Shown here piece after piece: positions 20,090 to 29,144 of a stretch of 64,000 nucleotides of DNA; the first letter of the stretch is position 1, and each line of letters begins with the position of its first letter. Source of the DNA: Pseudobutyrivibrio sp. (lineage in GTDB: Bacteria > Bacillota > Clostridia > Lachnospirales > Lachnospiraceae); contig JAILGH010000008.1 in assembly GCA_024697025.1 (NCBI GenBank), forward strand, positions 19,034 to 83,033, in the 5' to 3' direction. The position numbers were made by a program, and so were the translations under genes. The notes below the pieces were generated by a model. The model saw only the letters and a list, made by a program, of their open reading frames with translations, was not told where the DNA came from and did no database searches.

Positions 20090-21117
20090 AGAATATAGCA
20101 ATAGTGAGTTTATCTTCTGGAATAATGGGCGAATCTTATATTAAGCATGAAGTGGACTTAGGAGTAAAAAGGTTAAATGAATTAGGGGTGAATGTAGAGT
20201 TCATGCCCCATGCATTGAACGGCTTGGAATATGTAAAGAATCACCCCAAAGAGGGGGCTGAAGATTTGCTGAAAGCACTTAATAATCCTGAAATCGACAT
20301 GATATTATGTGCGATTGGTGGAGATGATACATACAGATTATTACCTTTTTTATTTGAAAATGATGAATTAGTAAGAGCTGTTAATGATAAGATTTTTTTA
20401 GGATTTTCAGATACAACTTTTAATCATTTTATGTTCCATAAAGTTGGGATGAATACGTTTTACGGACAAGCGTTTTTGCCTGATATATGTGAAATTGGAC
20501 CAGATATACTTACATACACAAGAAAATATTTTGAAGAGTTAATAAGAACTGGAACTATAAAAGCAATAACTCCAAGTGAGAATTGGTATGAATCACGAGA
20601 AGATTTTGGATTAGAACAAATAGGTACTCCATTAAAAGCACATTCAAATAAAGGATTTGAATTGTTGAATGGAAATGCCGTATTTTCTGGAAAAATTCTT
20701 GGTGGATGCATTGATTCCATATATGATTTTTTCTATGGTGACAGGTATCCAGACATGCCTGAGTTATGCAAGAAATATCATTTGTTTCCAGACAAAGAAG
20801 AGTGGCGAGACAAGATACTTTTACTAGAATCTAGTGAAGAAAAAATGTCGCCTGAAAAATATAAAAAAGCACTTTTGGCACTAAAAGAGCGGGAAATATT
20901 TGATGTTATCTCTGGGGTGTTAGTTGGTAAACCATTTGACGAAGTGTATGTTGATGAATATAAGCAAGTGCTTTTAAAAACGATAGATAATTCTGGTTTG
21001 TCTATTGTGAGCAACATCAATATTGGGCACGCACAACCACGGTGCATAATACCTTTTGGAGTTAATGCAACTGTAGATGTACATAAACAGATTATAGTGT
21101 TTGAAAATAATAAATAG
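20083..21117 (+). CDS. S66 family peptidase (LD-carboxypeptidase / microcin C immunity MccF-like)
   Basis: CAIGGDDTYRLLPFL, GFSDTTFNHFMF (nucleophile Ser), LLLESSEE (Glu), NINIGHAQPRCIIPFG (His). Confidence 0.87.
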   Translation: MVKNIAIVSLSSGIMGESYIKHEVDLGVKRLNELGVNVEFMPHALNGLEYVKNHPKEGAEDLLKALNNPEIDMILCAIGGDDTYRLLPFLFENDELVRAVNDKIFLGFSDTTFNHFMFHKVGMNTFYGQAFLPDICEIGPDILTYTRKYFEELIRTGTIKAITPSENWYESREDFGLEQIGTPLKAHSNKGFELLNGNAVFSGKILGGCIDSIYDFFYGDRYPDMPELCKKYHLFPDKEEWRDKILLLESSEEKMSPEKYKKALLALKEREIFDVISGVLVGKPFDEVYVDEYKQVLLKTIDNSGLSIVSNINIGHAQPRCIIPFGVNATVDVHKQIIVFENNK

Positions 21118-21135
21118 AAAAAGGAGAATAATTAA

Positions 21136-21423
21136 ATGAGAGAGAGTATTTTATTTAGAAGAATAGTTTTTATGTTAATAATTACTTTAGCTTTAATTGT
21201 ATCTTTAGTAGATAGAGTTAATGGTTTTAGAATATCGAATGTAATAGTTTTTTCGTTACTAGGTTTTATTTTCCTATATAAGATTTTGTTTGAAAAATCA
21301 AAGGACATCGAACAATCAACGTATATACGTAATATGCAAGGAAAAGAAGTAATGCTTGCAGTTGTTTCACTTGTGTTGATTGTTTGTTGGATATCGAGTC
21401 AGCTGTACACCCTGTTTTCATAA
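21136..21423 (+). CDS. Small membrane protein of unknown function
   Basis: 95 aa with about three hydrophobic segments; aaaaggag RBS just upstream; colinear with the cassette. Confidence 0.5.
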   Translation: MRESILFRRIVFMLIITLALIVSLVDRVNGFRISNVIVFSLLGFIFLYKILFEKSKDIEQSTYIRNMQGKEVMLAVVSLVLIVCWISSQLYTLFS

Positions 21424-21555
21424 CAATTCCATTAAAGAAAATTTCAAATTGATACATTATCTCTCCTGTAGAAAAGCTATGCTTTGAAAGTACTGTCATA
21501 AAAATTTCAAAGCCGCCATGAAATATGAAAGAGGTTTCAGAAGAAGTGCAATTCG

Positions 21556-21585
21556 TTGACAGTGATTTTGGGGAATAGATATAAT
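21556..21585 (+). promoter_or_regulatory. Putative promoter of nagE-like PTS gene
   Basis: TTGACA - 18 bp - TATAAT, exact consensus hexamers. Confidence 0.7.
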
Positions 21586-21620
21586 TTAATTAATATTTAG
21601 GGTTAAAAGGAGGAGAGTGT

Positions 21621-23096
21621 ATGAAGTTTTTACAAAAACTTGGTAAAGCCCTTATGTTGCCGGTGGCTGTATTGCCATTGTGTGGTTTGTTGATGGGTAT
21701 TGGTTATTTTCTGTGCCCAGCCACAATGCAAGGCGGTGACATTAGCGGTGCAAAGATGCTTATCGGTCTATTCTTGGTAAAGGCTGGTGCGGCATTAATC
21801 GATAACATGGCCCTACTATTTGTTATCGGTGTTGGTGTTGGTATGGCAGACGACCATGATGGTACAGGCGGTGTTGCAGCCATTGTTTCATGGTTTATCA
21901 TTACCACACTTCTTAACACAGGATTTGTTACAACAATCATACCATCAATTGCTGATAGTGCTACAAGTACTATTGCATTTGACAAAATTGGAAATCCATT
22001 TATTGGTATTCTTGCCGGTATCATCGGTTCCATGTGTTACAACAAGTTCAAGAATACAAAGCTTCCAGATTGGCTTTCATTCTTCAGTGGCAAGAGAAGT
22101 GTAGCTATTTTCGCAGGACTTATTTCAATCTGTGCTTCAGTTGTATTGTTATTCGTATGGCCACTTTTATTTACAGGCTTAGTTGGTCTCGGAAATGCAA
22201 TTTCAAAGATGGGTATCGTAGGTGCTGGTATCTACGCATTCTTAAACAGATTGCTTATTCCAACTGGTTTACACCATGCTCTTAACAACGTATTCTGGTT
22301 CGATACAATTGGTCTTGGTGATTTGACAAACTTCTGGGCAGGCAAGACATCTGCAGATGTTTCTTGGGATTTAGGACTTTATATGTCAGGATTCTTCCCA
22401 TGTATGATGTTTGGTATTCCAGGTGCTGCAATCGCAATGATTAGACGCGCTAAGACAGGAAAGAGAAAGCTTGCTATTGGTATCCTTTCATCTGCAGCTA
22501 TTTGTGCATTTGTCTGCGGTGTTACAGAGCCATTTGAGTTTGCTTTCATGTTCCTTGCTCCAGGACTTTACTTACTCTATGCACTTCTTTATGGCGTGTT
22601 CACAGTAATTACTGGCTTGGTAGGATTTAGAGCTGGATTCTCATTCTCAGCTGGTGCAACAGACTTACTTTTCTCTGCATCGCTTCCAGCTGCACAGAAG
22701 ACATGGTTAATCATTCCTCTTGGAATCGCAGCATTCGTAGTATTCTATTTGGTATTCTACTATGCTATTGGCAAGTTTGATCTAAAGACTCCAGGTAGAG
22801 AGGATGATGAGGAAGATTACGCTGAGATAGACAAGGATGTTAAGCTTTCAGATAACAACTATGCTGTAGTTGCAGCAAAGATTTTAGAAGCACTTGGCGG
22901 AAAGGACAACATCACTTCTGCTGACTACTGTGCTACAAGACTTAGATTAGAAGTCAAAGAACAGGATGTAATCAATGAAAAGGCCGTTAAAGCTGCAGGT
23001 GCAGCAGGCATGATTCGTCCAGGAAAGACTTCAGTGCAGGTTATCATAGGAACTCAAGTACAATTCGTATATGACGAGTTCAAGAAATTACTTTAA
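21621..23096 (+). CDS. nagE: PTS system N-acetylglucosamine/glucose-type EIICB component
   Basis: EIIC N-terminus MKFLQKLGKALMLPVAVLPLCGLLMGIGYFL; EIIB motif DYCATRLRLEV; next to nag genes. Substrate assignment is contextual. Confidence 0.85.
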   Translation: MKFLQKLGKALMLPVAVLPLCGLLMGIGYFLCPATMQGGDISGAKMLIGLFLVKAGAALIDNMALLFVIGVGVGMADDHDGTGGVAAIVSWFIITTLLNTGFVTTIIPSIADSATSTIAFDKIGNPFIGILAGIIGSMCYNKFKNTKLPDWLSFFSGKRSVAIFAGLISICASVVLLFVWPLLFTGLVGLGNAISKMGIVGAGIYAFLNRLLIPTGLHHALNNVFWFDTIGLGDLTNFWAGKTSADVSWDLGLYMSGFFPCMMFGIPGAAIAMIRRAKTGKRKLAIGILSSAAICAFVCGVTEPFEFAFMFLAPGLYLLYALLYGVFTVITGLVGFRAGFSFSAGATDLLFSASLPAAQKTWLIIPLGIAAFVVFYLVFYYAIGKFDLKTPGREDDEEDYAEIDKDVKLSDNNYAVVAAKILEALGGKDNITSADYCATRLRLEVKEQDVINEKAVKAAGAAGMIRPGKTSVQVIIGTQVQFVYDEFKKLL

Positions 23097-23159
23097 AAGA
23101 GAGATTAATCATAAATCATAAAAACCTATTTTCAAAATTCAATCCGTAACCCAATCAAA

Positions 23160-23194
23160 GAAAGGTCGCAAGCTTAGCTTGCGACCTTTCATCA
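23160..23194. terminator. Rho-independent terminator between convergent PTS and RpiR genes
   Basis: gaaaggtcgcaagc-tta-gcttgcgacctttc, 14-bp perfect stem. Confidence 0.8.
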
Positions 23195-23206
23195 TGTTAT
23201 AAAAAA

Positions 23207-24049
23207 TTAATCAAGTGATTGTTTTATCTCTAGAGCTGATAGCGTTCGCTTGTACTTTTCAGCCTTGAAGAAGGAATCGTTGGCAAAATAATATGAGTAG
23301 AGCACATCCAGCAGAATTAAAAGTGAAATCTGTGGTGAAATCTTGGTGCCCTTTTCAAGCTCGTTTAGATAAGCTACTTCAACTATCTCATCGCAAAGCT
23401 CTCTAAGCTTTTTATCCTTTGATGCTGTAAAAAGGACCACCCTTGCGCCGTTTTGCTTAGCTTTTTTGACTCCGTCGATGACAACCTTGGTAGTGCCACT
23501 GATGGAAAAGGCTAACACAAGTGAGCCTCGTTTAACAAGGGAAGCGTTCATGGCAATCATCTGAGAATCCGTAATTGCGATAACGTCAAGACCAAGTCGC
23601 ATAAAGCGTAGCTGAAATTCTCTAGCCACATATCCACTAGAGCCCATGCCATATACAGGCAAAGTATATTCGATATTACTGAGCATGCTAGCTATGCGTC
23701 GCATCTGGTCCTCGTCGATAATGTCAAAGGCCTTAGTAAGAATATCCTTGTAGTTCTTTCTAACTGCGCGAGTAATATCAGAGATTTCTTTTTCTTCCTT
23801 TTCCGTAAAGTAATCTTTGAAATCAAGCTCGTACATGTAAACGAACTCTCGGTAGCCTTTAAAGCCGCATTTCTTGGCAAATCTTGAGAGAGTTGCCTCA
23901 GAAACATATAGCAGGGAGGAGATATGCTTTGAGGAAAAATCACTGATGACAGTGTTTTCCAAAAAGTAATCTGCAACTCCCTGCTCTGATTTGGTCAAAT
24001 TACTATAAGATTCTCTAATCTTATCCTTAGTTGTATCAACTGTTGACAT
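23207..24049 (-). CDS. RpiR family transcriptional regulator (HTH + SIS domain)
   Basis: N-terminal HTH ISSLLYVSEATLSRFAKKCGFKGYREF; SIS-like VYGMGSSGYVAREFQLRFMRLGLDV, SGTTKVVIDGVKKAKQNGARVV. Confidence 0.92.
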   Translation of the reverse strand: MSTVDTTKDKIRESYSNLTKSEQGVADYFLENTVISDFSSKHISSLLYVSEATLSRFAKKCGFKGYREFVYMYELDFKDYFTEKEEKEISDITRAVRKNYKDILTKAFDIIDEDQMRRIASMLSNIEYTLPVYGMGSSGYVAREFQLRFMRLGLDVIAITDSQMIAMNASLVKRGSLVLAFSISGTTKVVIDGVKKAKQNGARVVLFTASKDKKLRELCDEIVEVAYLNELEKGTKISPQISLLILLDVLYSYYFANDSFFKAEKYKRTLSALEIKQSLD

Positions 24050-25187
24050 ATGAACCCCTTACAATCACATTATTTATACTTAGATCTGATTTATTAATTA
24101 TAACAAAATCAGCCTGTTTGCCAATAGTGATTGAGCCAACTGTGTCATATATTCCAACAGCTAGGGCTGGATTCCTTGTAGAACAAAGGATTGCAGCCTC
24201 AAGTGGAATGTGCATTTCATTTATTGCTGTAATCATGCAATCGTATAAATTGGTGGCGGAGCCGGCGATGGTGCCATCATGGAGTGTGGCAAGACGACCT
24301 TTAACATTCACAGGCTGTCCACCCAACTCGTATTCTCCATCTGATAAGCCTGTGGCTCTTGTAGAGTCACTAATCAATATAAGTCTCTCAGCGCCAAAGA
24401 CTTTGTACATCAAATTCACAGCTGGTGGAAATACATGTATTCCATCACAAATGATTTCAGGTGTAACAAAATCTAACTCGGCAGCGGCACCTATTGGGCC
24501 TGGTGCTCTATGAGTAAAAGGTGGCATTGCATCAAACAAATGAGTAAGATGCTTTGCGCCGTGCTTGTAGGCTTCTATGCATGTTTCATAATCGGCAGTA
24601 GTGTGAGCAATGGATATACGAGTCTCATCTTTTGCCCTGTCAATAAAGTCCATGGCGCCTTCTAGCTCAGGGGCTATATCGCATAAACGTATTACACCGC
24701 CACTTGCTTCGTTGACTCTATGGAACATGTCGTAGTCGCAATTTTGAATATACTTAGGATTCTGTGCCCCTTTCTTTTCACGAGAAATAAAAGGGCCCTC
24801 CATATTTATGCCGTGTATAGTAGCTCTGCCCGGAACATCATTATCGTATTTACGATATTCATTAACAGCCTTTGCTATATTAGTTAATATTTCTTCTGGG
24901 TATGTCATAGTTGTAGGCAGTATAGATGTAACACCGCACTTTGCTTCGTAGCTGGCCATAGCTTTAAGTGCCTCCACGGTACCATCGCAAGTGTCGTAGC
25001 TCATACAGCCATGTAGATGTATATCGCAAAGTCCAGGTATAACATAGCAGCCACTGGCATCGACAGTCTCGGTATCATATATAGGGCCTTCGTCTGAAAT
25101 AGCTGTAATTATTCCATCTTCAAAAGCCACTTCTACATCTTTAAATTGTCCATCTTCTAAGAATACACTACCGTTAATAATTTTCAT
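24036..25187 (-). CDS. nagA: N-acetylglucosamine-6-phosphate deacetylase
   Basis: Amidohydrolase motifs YVIPGLCDIHLHG, NMEGPFISREKKGAQNP, HLFDAMPPFTHRAPG, ISDSTRATGL. Confidence 0.95.
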   Translation of the reverse strand: MKIINGSVFLEDGQFKDVEVAFEDGIITAISDEGPIYDTETVDASGCYVIPGLCDIHLHGCMSYDTCDGTVEALKAMASYEAKCGVTSILPTTMTYPEEILTNIAKAVNEYRKYDNDVPGRATIHGINMEGPFISREKKGAQNPKYIQNCDYDMFHRVNEASGGVIRLCDIAPELEGAMDFIDRAKDETRISIAHTTADYETCIEAYKHGAKHLTHLFDAMPPFTHRAPGPIGAAAELDFVTPEIICDGIHVFPPAVNLMYKVFGAERLILISDSTRATGLSDGEYELGGQPVNVKGRLATLHDGTIAGSATNLYDCMITAINEMHIPLEAAILCSTRNPALAVGIYDTVGSITIGKQADFVIINKSDLSINNVIVRGSYVNS

Positions 25188-25884
25188 TGGTCATCTCCTT
25201 GATTGAATCGGTAAAGCGCTTAGTAATTTCTAGAGGTCGTGTGATAGCGCTACCTATGACAGCACAATGGCAGCCTATTTCAAAAGCTGTCTTTAGCTGA
25301 CTTATTTCCCAAATGCCACCTTCTGCAACTACAGGAACGGACAGTGAAGCAACAAGCATTTCAAGCAAATCAAAATCTGGCAAAGTCTTTCCTGCAGTTT
25401 CAGCTGTGTAGCCAGACAGAGTTGTGCTAACAATGTCAAAGCCAAGCTTTTCTGCCTTAAGTCCTTCCTCAAAGGTAGAACAATCCGCCATAAGAAGAAT
25501 GTCAGGATACTTGGCCCTTATATCTTTTATAAAATCGTATAGGCTTTGCCCGCTAGGTCTGAGCCTATCTGTGGCATCGGTGGCGACAATGTCTACATTT
25601 GCCTCTACCAAGGCATCGATTTCTGCCATGGTAGGAGTGATGTAAATATCAGAATCGTCATAATCCCTCTTCCACAATCCGATAATAGGTATAGAGACAC
25701 TTTTTTGGATTTCTGCTATGTCCTCAGGACCGTTTGCTCTAATAGCCACAGCACCGCCCTGCTCAGCGGCAACAGCCATCCTAGACATGATGAAACTACT
25801 ATGTAAAGGCTCATCCTCTAGGGCTTGGCAGGAAACAATGAGCCCCCCTTGTATTTGGTTAAGGATTTCTTGCTTTTTGTCCAT
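25174..25884 (-). CDS. nanE: N-acetylmannosamine-6-phosphate 2-epimerase
   Basis: GGLIVSCQALEDEPLHSS, IGLWKRDYDDSDIYITPTM, VVAEGGIW, CHCAVIGSAITRP. Confidence 0.93.
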   Translation of the reverse strand: MDKKQEILNQIQGGLIVSCQALEDEPLHSSFIMSRMAVAAEQGGAVAIRANGPEDIAEIQKSVSIPIIGLWKRDYDDSDIYITPTMAEIDALVEANVDIVATDATDRLRPSGQSLYDFIKDIRAKYPDILLMADCSTFEEGLKAEKLGFDIVSTTLSGYTAETAGKTLPDFDLLEMLVASLSVPVVAEGGIWEISQLKTAFEIGCHCAVIGSAITRPLEITKRFTDSIKEMTNENY

Positions 25885-26162
25885 TTGTATCTCCTTTTAC
25901 AGCTAGCTAGCCGGGAATAAAAATAAACCTACATCTTATGTTTATATTATAAAAAAACAAATAGCGTAATCTCAATCTTTTAGCTAATTTATGAAAGTAC
26001 TAACATCAAAATAGCAAAAGTAATTGATTTGAATGAAAGGTGTTACAGAAGCACCCGGCTTGATTGACGCTAATCTTTTTCACTTTCTATAATGAACTTG
26101 AAGGAGTAAAAGCGCTAACTCTTAAAAATATATTATCAAAAGAATAGAGAGTAATTAAGGAA

Positions 26163-26888
26163 ATGAGAATTTATAAAGAGAAAAATTATGAAGAAGCTAG
26201 CATAAGAGCAGCCCAGATTGTTGCTGATCAGATTAAATTTAAAAATGATAGTGTGCTAGGCTTGGCCACAGGAACAACACCTATTGGCATGTATAAAACA
26301 CTGGTTGAAAAGTATAAGGAGGGAGAAATAACTTTTCAGGATGTTAAAACAGTAAACCTTGATGAATACAGGGGACTTGCCGACGACGACAAGAACAGCT
26401 ACCACTATTTCATGAATGAAAATTTATTTTCCAAAGTAGATATAGATATAGCCAACACTCATCTACCAAATGGAATGGCTAACGTTCCAGAAGAAGAGTG
26501 CAAAGAGTATGAAGACTTACTTAAGTCACTTGGGGGAGTGGATTTGCAAATCCTTGGCCTTGGAGGCAATGGACACATTGGATTTAATGAACCAGGCACA
26601 CCTTTTACAGAAACAACCCATCTTGTAAATCTAACAGATAGTACGATTAAGGCAAATTCTCGCTTATTTGAAAAAATCGAAGATGTGCCAAAGCAGGCGT
26701 ACTCCATGGGAATCAAATCCATCTTGGATGCAAAGCGAATCCTAATGATTGTAACAGGAGAGTCGAAGGCAGAGGCCCTAGCCAAAGTTGTAAAGGGCCC
26801 AGTAACAGAAGACGTCCCAGGCTCAATCCTCCAGCGTCATCGTGACGTAATAATTATTTGTGACGAGGCTGCGGCAGCAAAGTTGTAG
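26163..26888 (+). CDS. nagB: Glucosamine-6-phosphate deaminase
   Basis: LGLATGTTPIGMYKTLVEKYKEGEITF, VNLDEYRGL, LGLGGNGHIGFNEPGTPF. Confidence 0.97.
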   Translation: MRIYKEKNYEEASIRAAQIVADQIKFKNDSVLGLATGTTPIGMYKTLVEKYKEGEITFQDVKTVNLDEYRGLADDDKNSYHYFMNENLFSKVDIDIANTHLPNGMANVPEEECKEYEDLLKSLGGVDLQILGLGGNGHIGFNEPGTPFTETTHLVNLTDSTIKANSRLFEKIEDVPKQAYSMGIKSILDAKRILMIVTGESKAEALAKVVKGPVTEDVPGSILQRHRDVIIICDEAAAAKL

Positions 26889-26898
26889 CTTCGGTTCA

Positions 26899-26943
26899 AA
26901 AAAACAATGGGTCCCTACAAAATGTGGGGACCCATTGTTTTTA
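26899..26943. terminator. Bidirectional terminator between convergent nagB and prs
   Basis: aaaacaatgggtccc...gggacccattgtttt stem with flanking A/T runs; overlaps prs stop. Confidence 0.85.
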
Positions 26944-28119
26944 GTATTCGCCGTTTTTGTATCGTGTGATAAGCTTTTCGATACGACCATAAGGGTTGAG
27001 GAGCTCTGAGATAGAGCAATCATGGTTGAGTGTATCGATGATGTATGCGATGTACTTAGACATATCACACTTGATAAAGTAGTCCTTGCTTTGAACTTCA
27101 TCTGTGAGGTAGGTAAGGTTGGTTGTAACAACCTTGTATATGATGCCCTCAGCAACTGCCTGGTCAAACTTTGCCATACCGTTGGTGAAAAGACCAAAGG
27201 TAGCAACTACAAAGATACGATTAGCGTTACGCTTCTTGAGCTCTGTAGCTACATCTATCATTGACTCACCAGAAGAAATCATATCATCAACGATGATAAC
27301 GTCCTTGCCGGCAACGTCATTACCAAGGAATTCGTGAGCGACGATTGGATTGCGGCCATCAACTATGCGGCTGTAATCACGACGCTTGTAGAACATACCA
27401 ACATTAACACCTAAAACAGAGGCCATATATACGGCTCTCTTTGTACCACCTTCATCAGGAGAGATGATCATAAGATGATCATTATCAAGCTTTAAGTCCT
27501 TGCAGTTCTTGAGGATGCCCTTAAGGAACTGATAGGTAGGAGATACTGTCTCAAAGCTGTGAAGTGGAATAGCATTCTGTACACGTGGGTCGTGAGCATC
27601 AAATGTGATGATGTTGTCTACGCCCATGTTAACAAGCTCTTGAAGAGCCATTGCACAATCAAGCGATTCACGAGCACTTCTACGGTGCTGTCTTCCCTCA
27701 TAGAGGAAAGGAATAATAACAGTGATACGTTTTGCCTTGCCCATGGCAGCTGCGATTATACGCTTAAGATCGCAGTAGATATCATCTGGGCTCATGTGGT
27801 TCTCGTGACCACATACAGTGTAAGTGAGGCTGTAATTAGTAACATCAACAAGGATGTATAAATCGAGACCTCTAACCGACTGGTTGATAACACCCTTTCC
27901 TTCACCTGAACCAAAGCGAGGACACTCTGCATCTACAATGTAGGAATCACTACGGTAGCCAGCAAGAGTAATAATAGATTGGTCGCTTTTGCGTTCCTGT
28001 CTCCACTGAAGTAAGTAATCGTTAACGCGCTCTGCGATGGCTTCACAGCTCTTGTGAGGGATTAACCCAAGCTCTGCCATAGGTGGTGTGTTTTCCAACA
28101 CGATTTCATTGTTTGGCAT
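26941..28119 (-). CDS. prs: Ribose-phosphate pyrophosphokinase, long divergent form
   Basis: PRPP-binding motif VIIVDDMISSGESM, FGSGEGKGVINQSVRGLDLYI, MFYKRRDYSRIVDGRN. Confidence 0.88.
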   Translation of the reverse strand: MPNNEIVLENTPPMAELGLIPHKSCEAIAERVNDYLLQWRQERKSDQSIITLAGYRSDSYIVDAECPRFGSGEGKGVINQSVRGLDLYILVDVTNYSLTYTVCGHENHMSPDDIYCDLKRIIAAAMGKAKRITVIIPFLYEGRQHRRSARESLDCAMALQELVNMGVDNIITFDAHDPRVQNAIPLHSFETVSPTYQFLKGILKNCKDLKLDNDHLMIISPDEGGTKRAVYMASVLGVNVGMFYKRRDYSRIVDGRNPIVAHEFLGNDVAGKDVIIVDDMISSGESMIDVATELKKRNANRIFVVATFGLFTNGMAKFDQAVAEGIIYKVVTTNLTYLTDEVQSKDYFIKCDMSKYIAYIIDTLNHDCSISELLNPYGRIEKLITRYKNGEY

Positions 28120-28139
28120 GTTTTGCTCCTTGAAAATAT

Positions 28140-29129
28140 TTATTTGTTAATTACTTTCTTGATTCGGATATCCTCACCAATAAGCTTAATCGGCTCGTAG
28201 TAAGAAAATACCCGTGAAGTAATACGTTCACTGTATGTATCACGCATATCCTCTAGAGAGAGATTGGTAGAAATAATTGTCGATTTGTTCTGTAAAAGTC
28301 TCTCGTTAAGGCACTGGAACAACCTTGCAGTTGTGAAAGAGTTTTGGAACTCAGTGCCCAAGTCGTCTATGATAAGTAAATCACAGTCAAATATATGCTC
28401 ATTTAAATCCTCTGCCGAGGAATTCTTTTTGAAAGTCTGTTCTTCAAATACGCGGAAAAGCTCAAAAGCTGTGAAGTAAACAACTGATACTCCCTCATCT
28501 AAAAGAGCCTTCGCTATGCAGTTGGAAAGAAAGGTCTTACCACACCCTGTCTGCCCAAGCAACAAGAGATTACCACCATTTGTCTTAAAATTCTGCACAA
28601 AGTTTTGCGCTCTTTCTAAGGCTATTTGTGCAGTAGCCCGAGCGCTAACGTCAGAATTACCCTCAAAGTAATTATCGTCGTATACATTTAAGTTAAAACG
28701 GTCAAAATTTTCTTTAGAAAGAATGGTGCTAATATTTGACTGTTTGTAAACAATATTAATAGCTGCCTGCTTGAAACAGTGGCAGCGCTTGCCATCGATA
28801 AAGCCAGTATCCTTGCAATCAGGACAATCATAAGGTGGCTCAAGATAATCTGCTGGAAAACCAGCTGCCTCAAGCATAGCCGCGCGCTTCTCTCTCAATT
28901 CTGCAAGCTTGCGTCTAGAAGCGGCTGCCGCCTCTGCAATATCCTGACCCTCAAATATAGCGGTAATAGATGAAATTGAAACTTTTGAGACTTCTTCATC
29001 CAACTGAGAAAGTGCAGGAATAGCAGCATAAACTTCATCAGTACGATATGAAACAATTTGGTTGTTACGTGCCTGCTTATGATTGTATTGACGCATAAGT
29101 GCATCATACTGCTCATTAGATAGTGCCAT
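28140..29129 (-). CDS. DnaC/DnaI-like helicase loader ATPase
   Basis: Zn-binding CPDCKDTGFIDGKRCHC; Walker A LLGQTGCGKTFLSNCIAKALL; Walker B LLIIDDLGTE. Confidence 0.9.
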   Translation of the reverse strand: MALSNEQYDALMRQYNHKQARNNQIVSYRTDEVYAAIPALSQLDEEVSKVSISSITAIFEGQDIAEAAAASRRKLAELREKRAAMLEAAGFPADYLEPPYDCPDCKDTGFIDGKRCHCFKQAAINIVYKQSNISTILSKENFDRFNLNVYDDNYFEGNSDVSARATAQIALERAQNFVQNFKTNGGNLLLLGQTGCGKTFLSNCIAKALLDEGVSVVYFTAFELFRVFEEQTFKKNSSAEDLNEHIFDCDLLIIDDLGTEFQNSFTTARLFQCLNERLLQNKSTIISTNLSLEDMRDTYSERITSRVFSYYEPIKLIGEDIRIKKVINK

Positions 29130-29144
29130 GTAAATCCCCCTTTT

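Noticed and set aside
24031-24513. 160-aa plus-strand ORF opposite nagA
   Set aside because: Antisense to a clear nagA; low-plausibility composition and no RBS.
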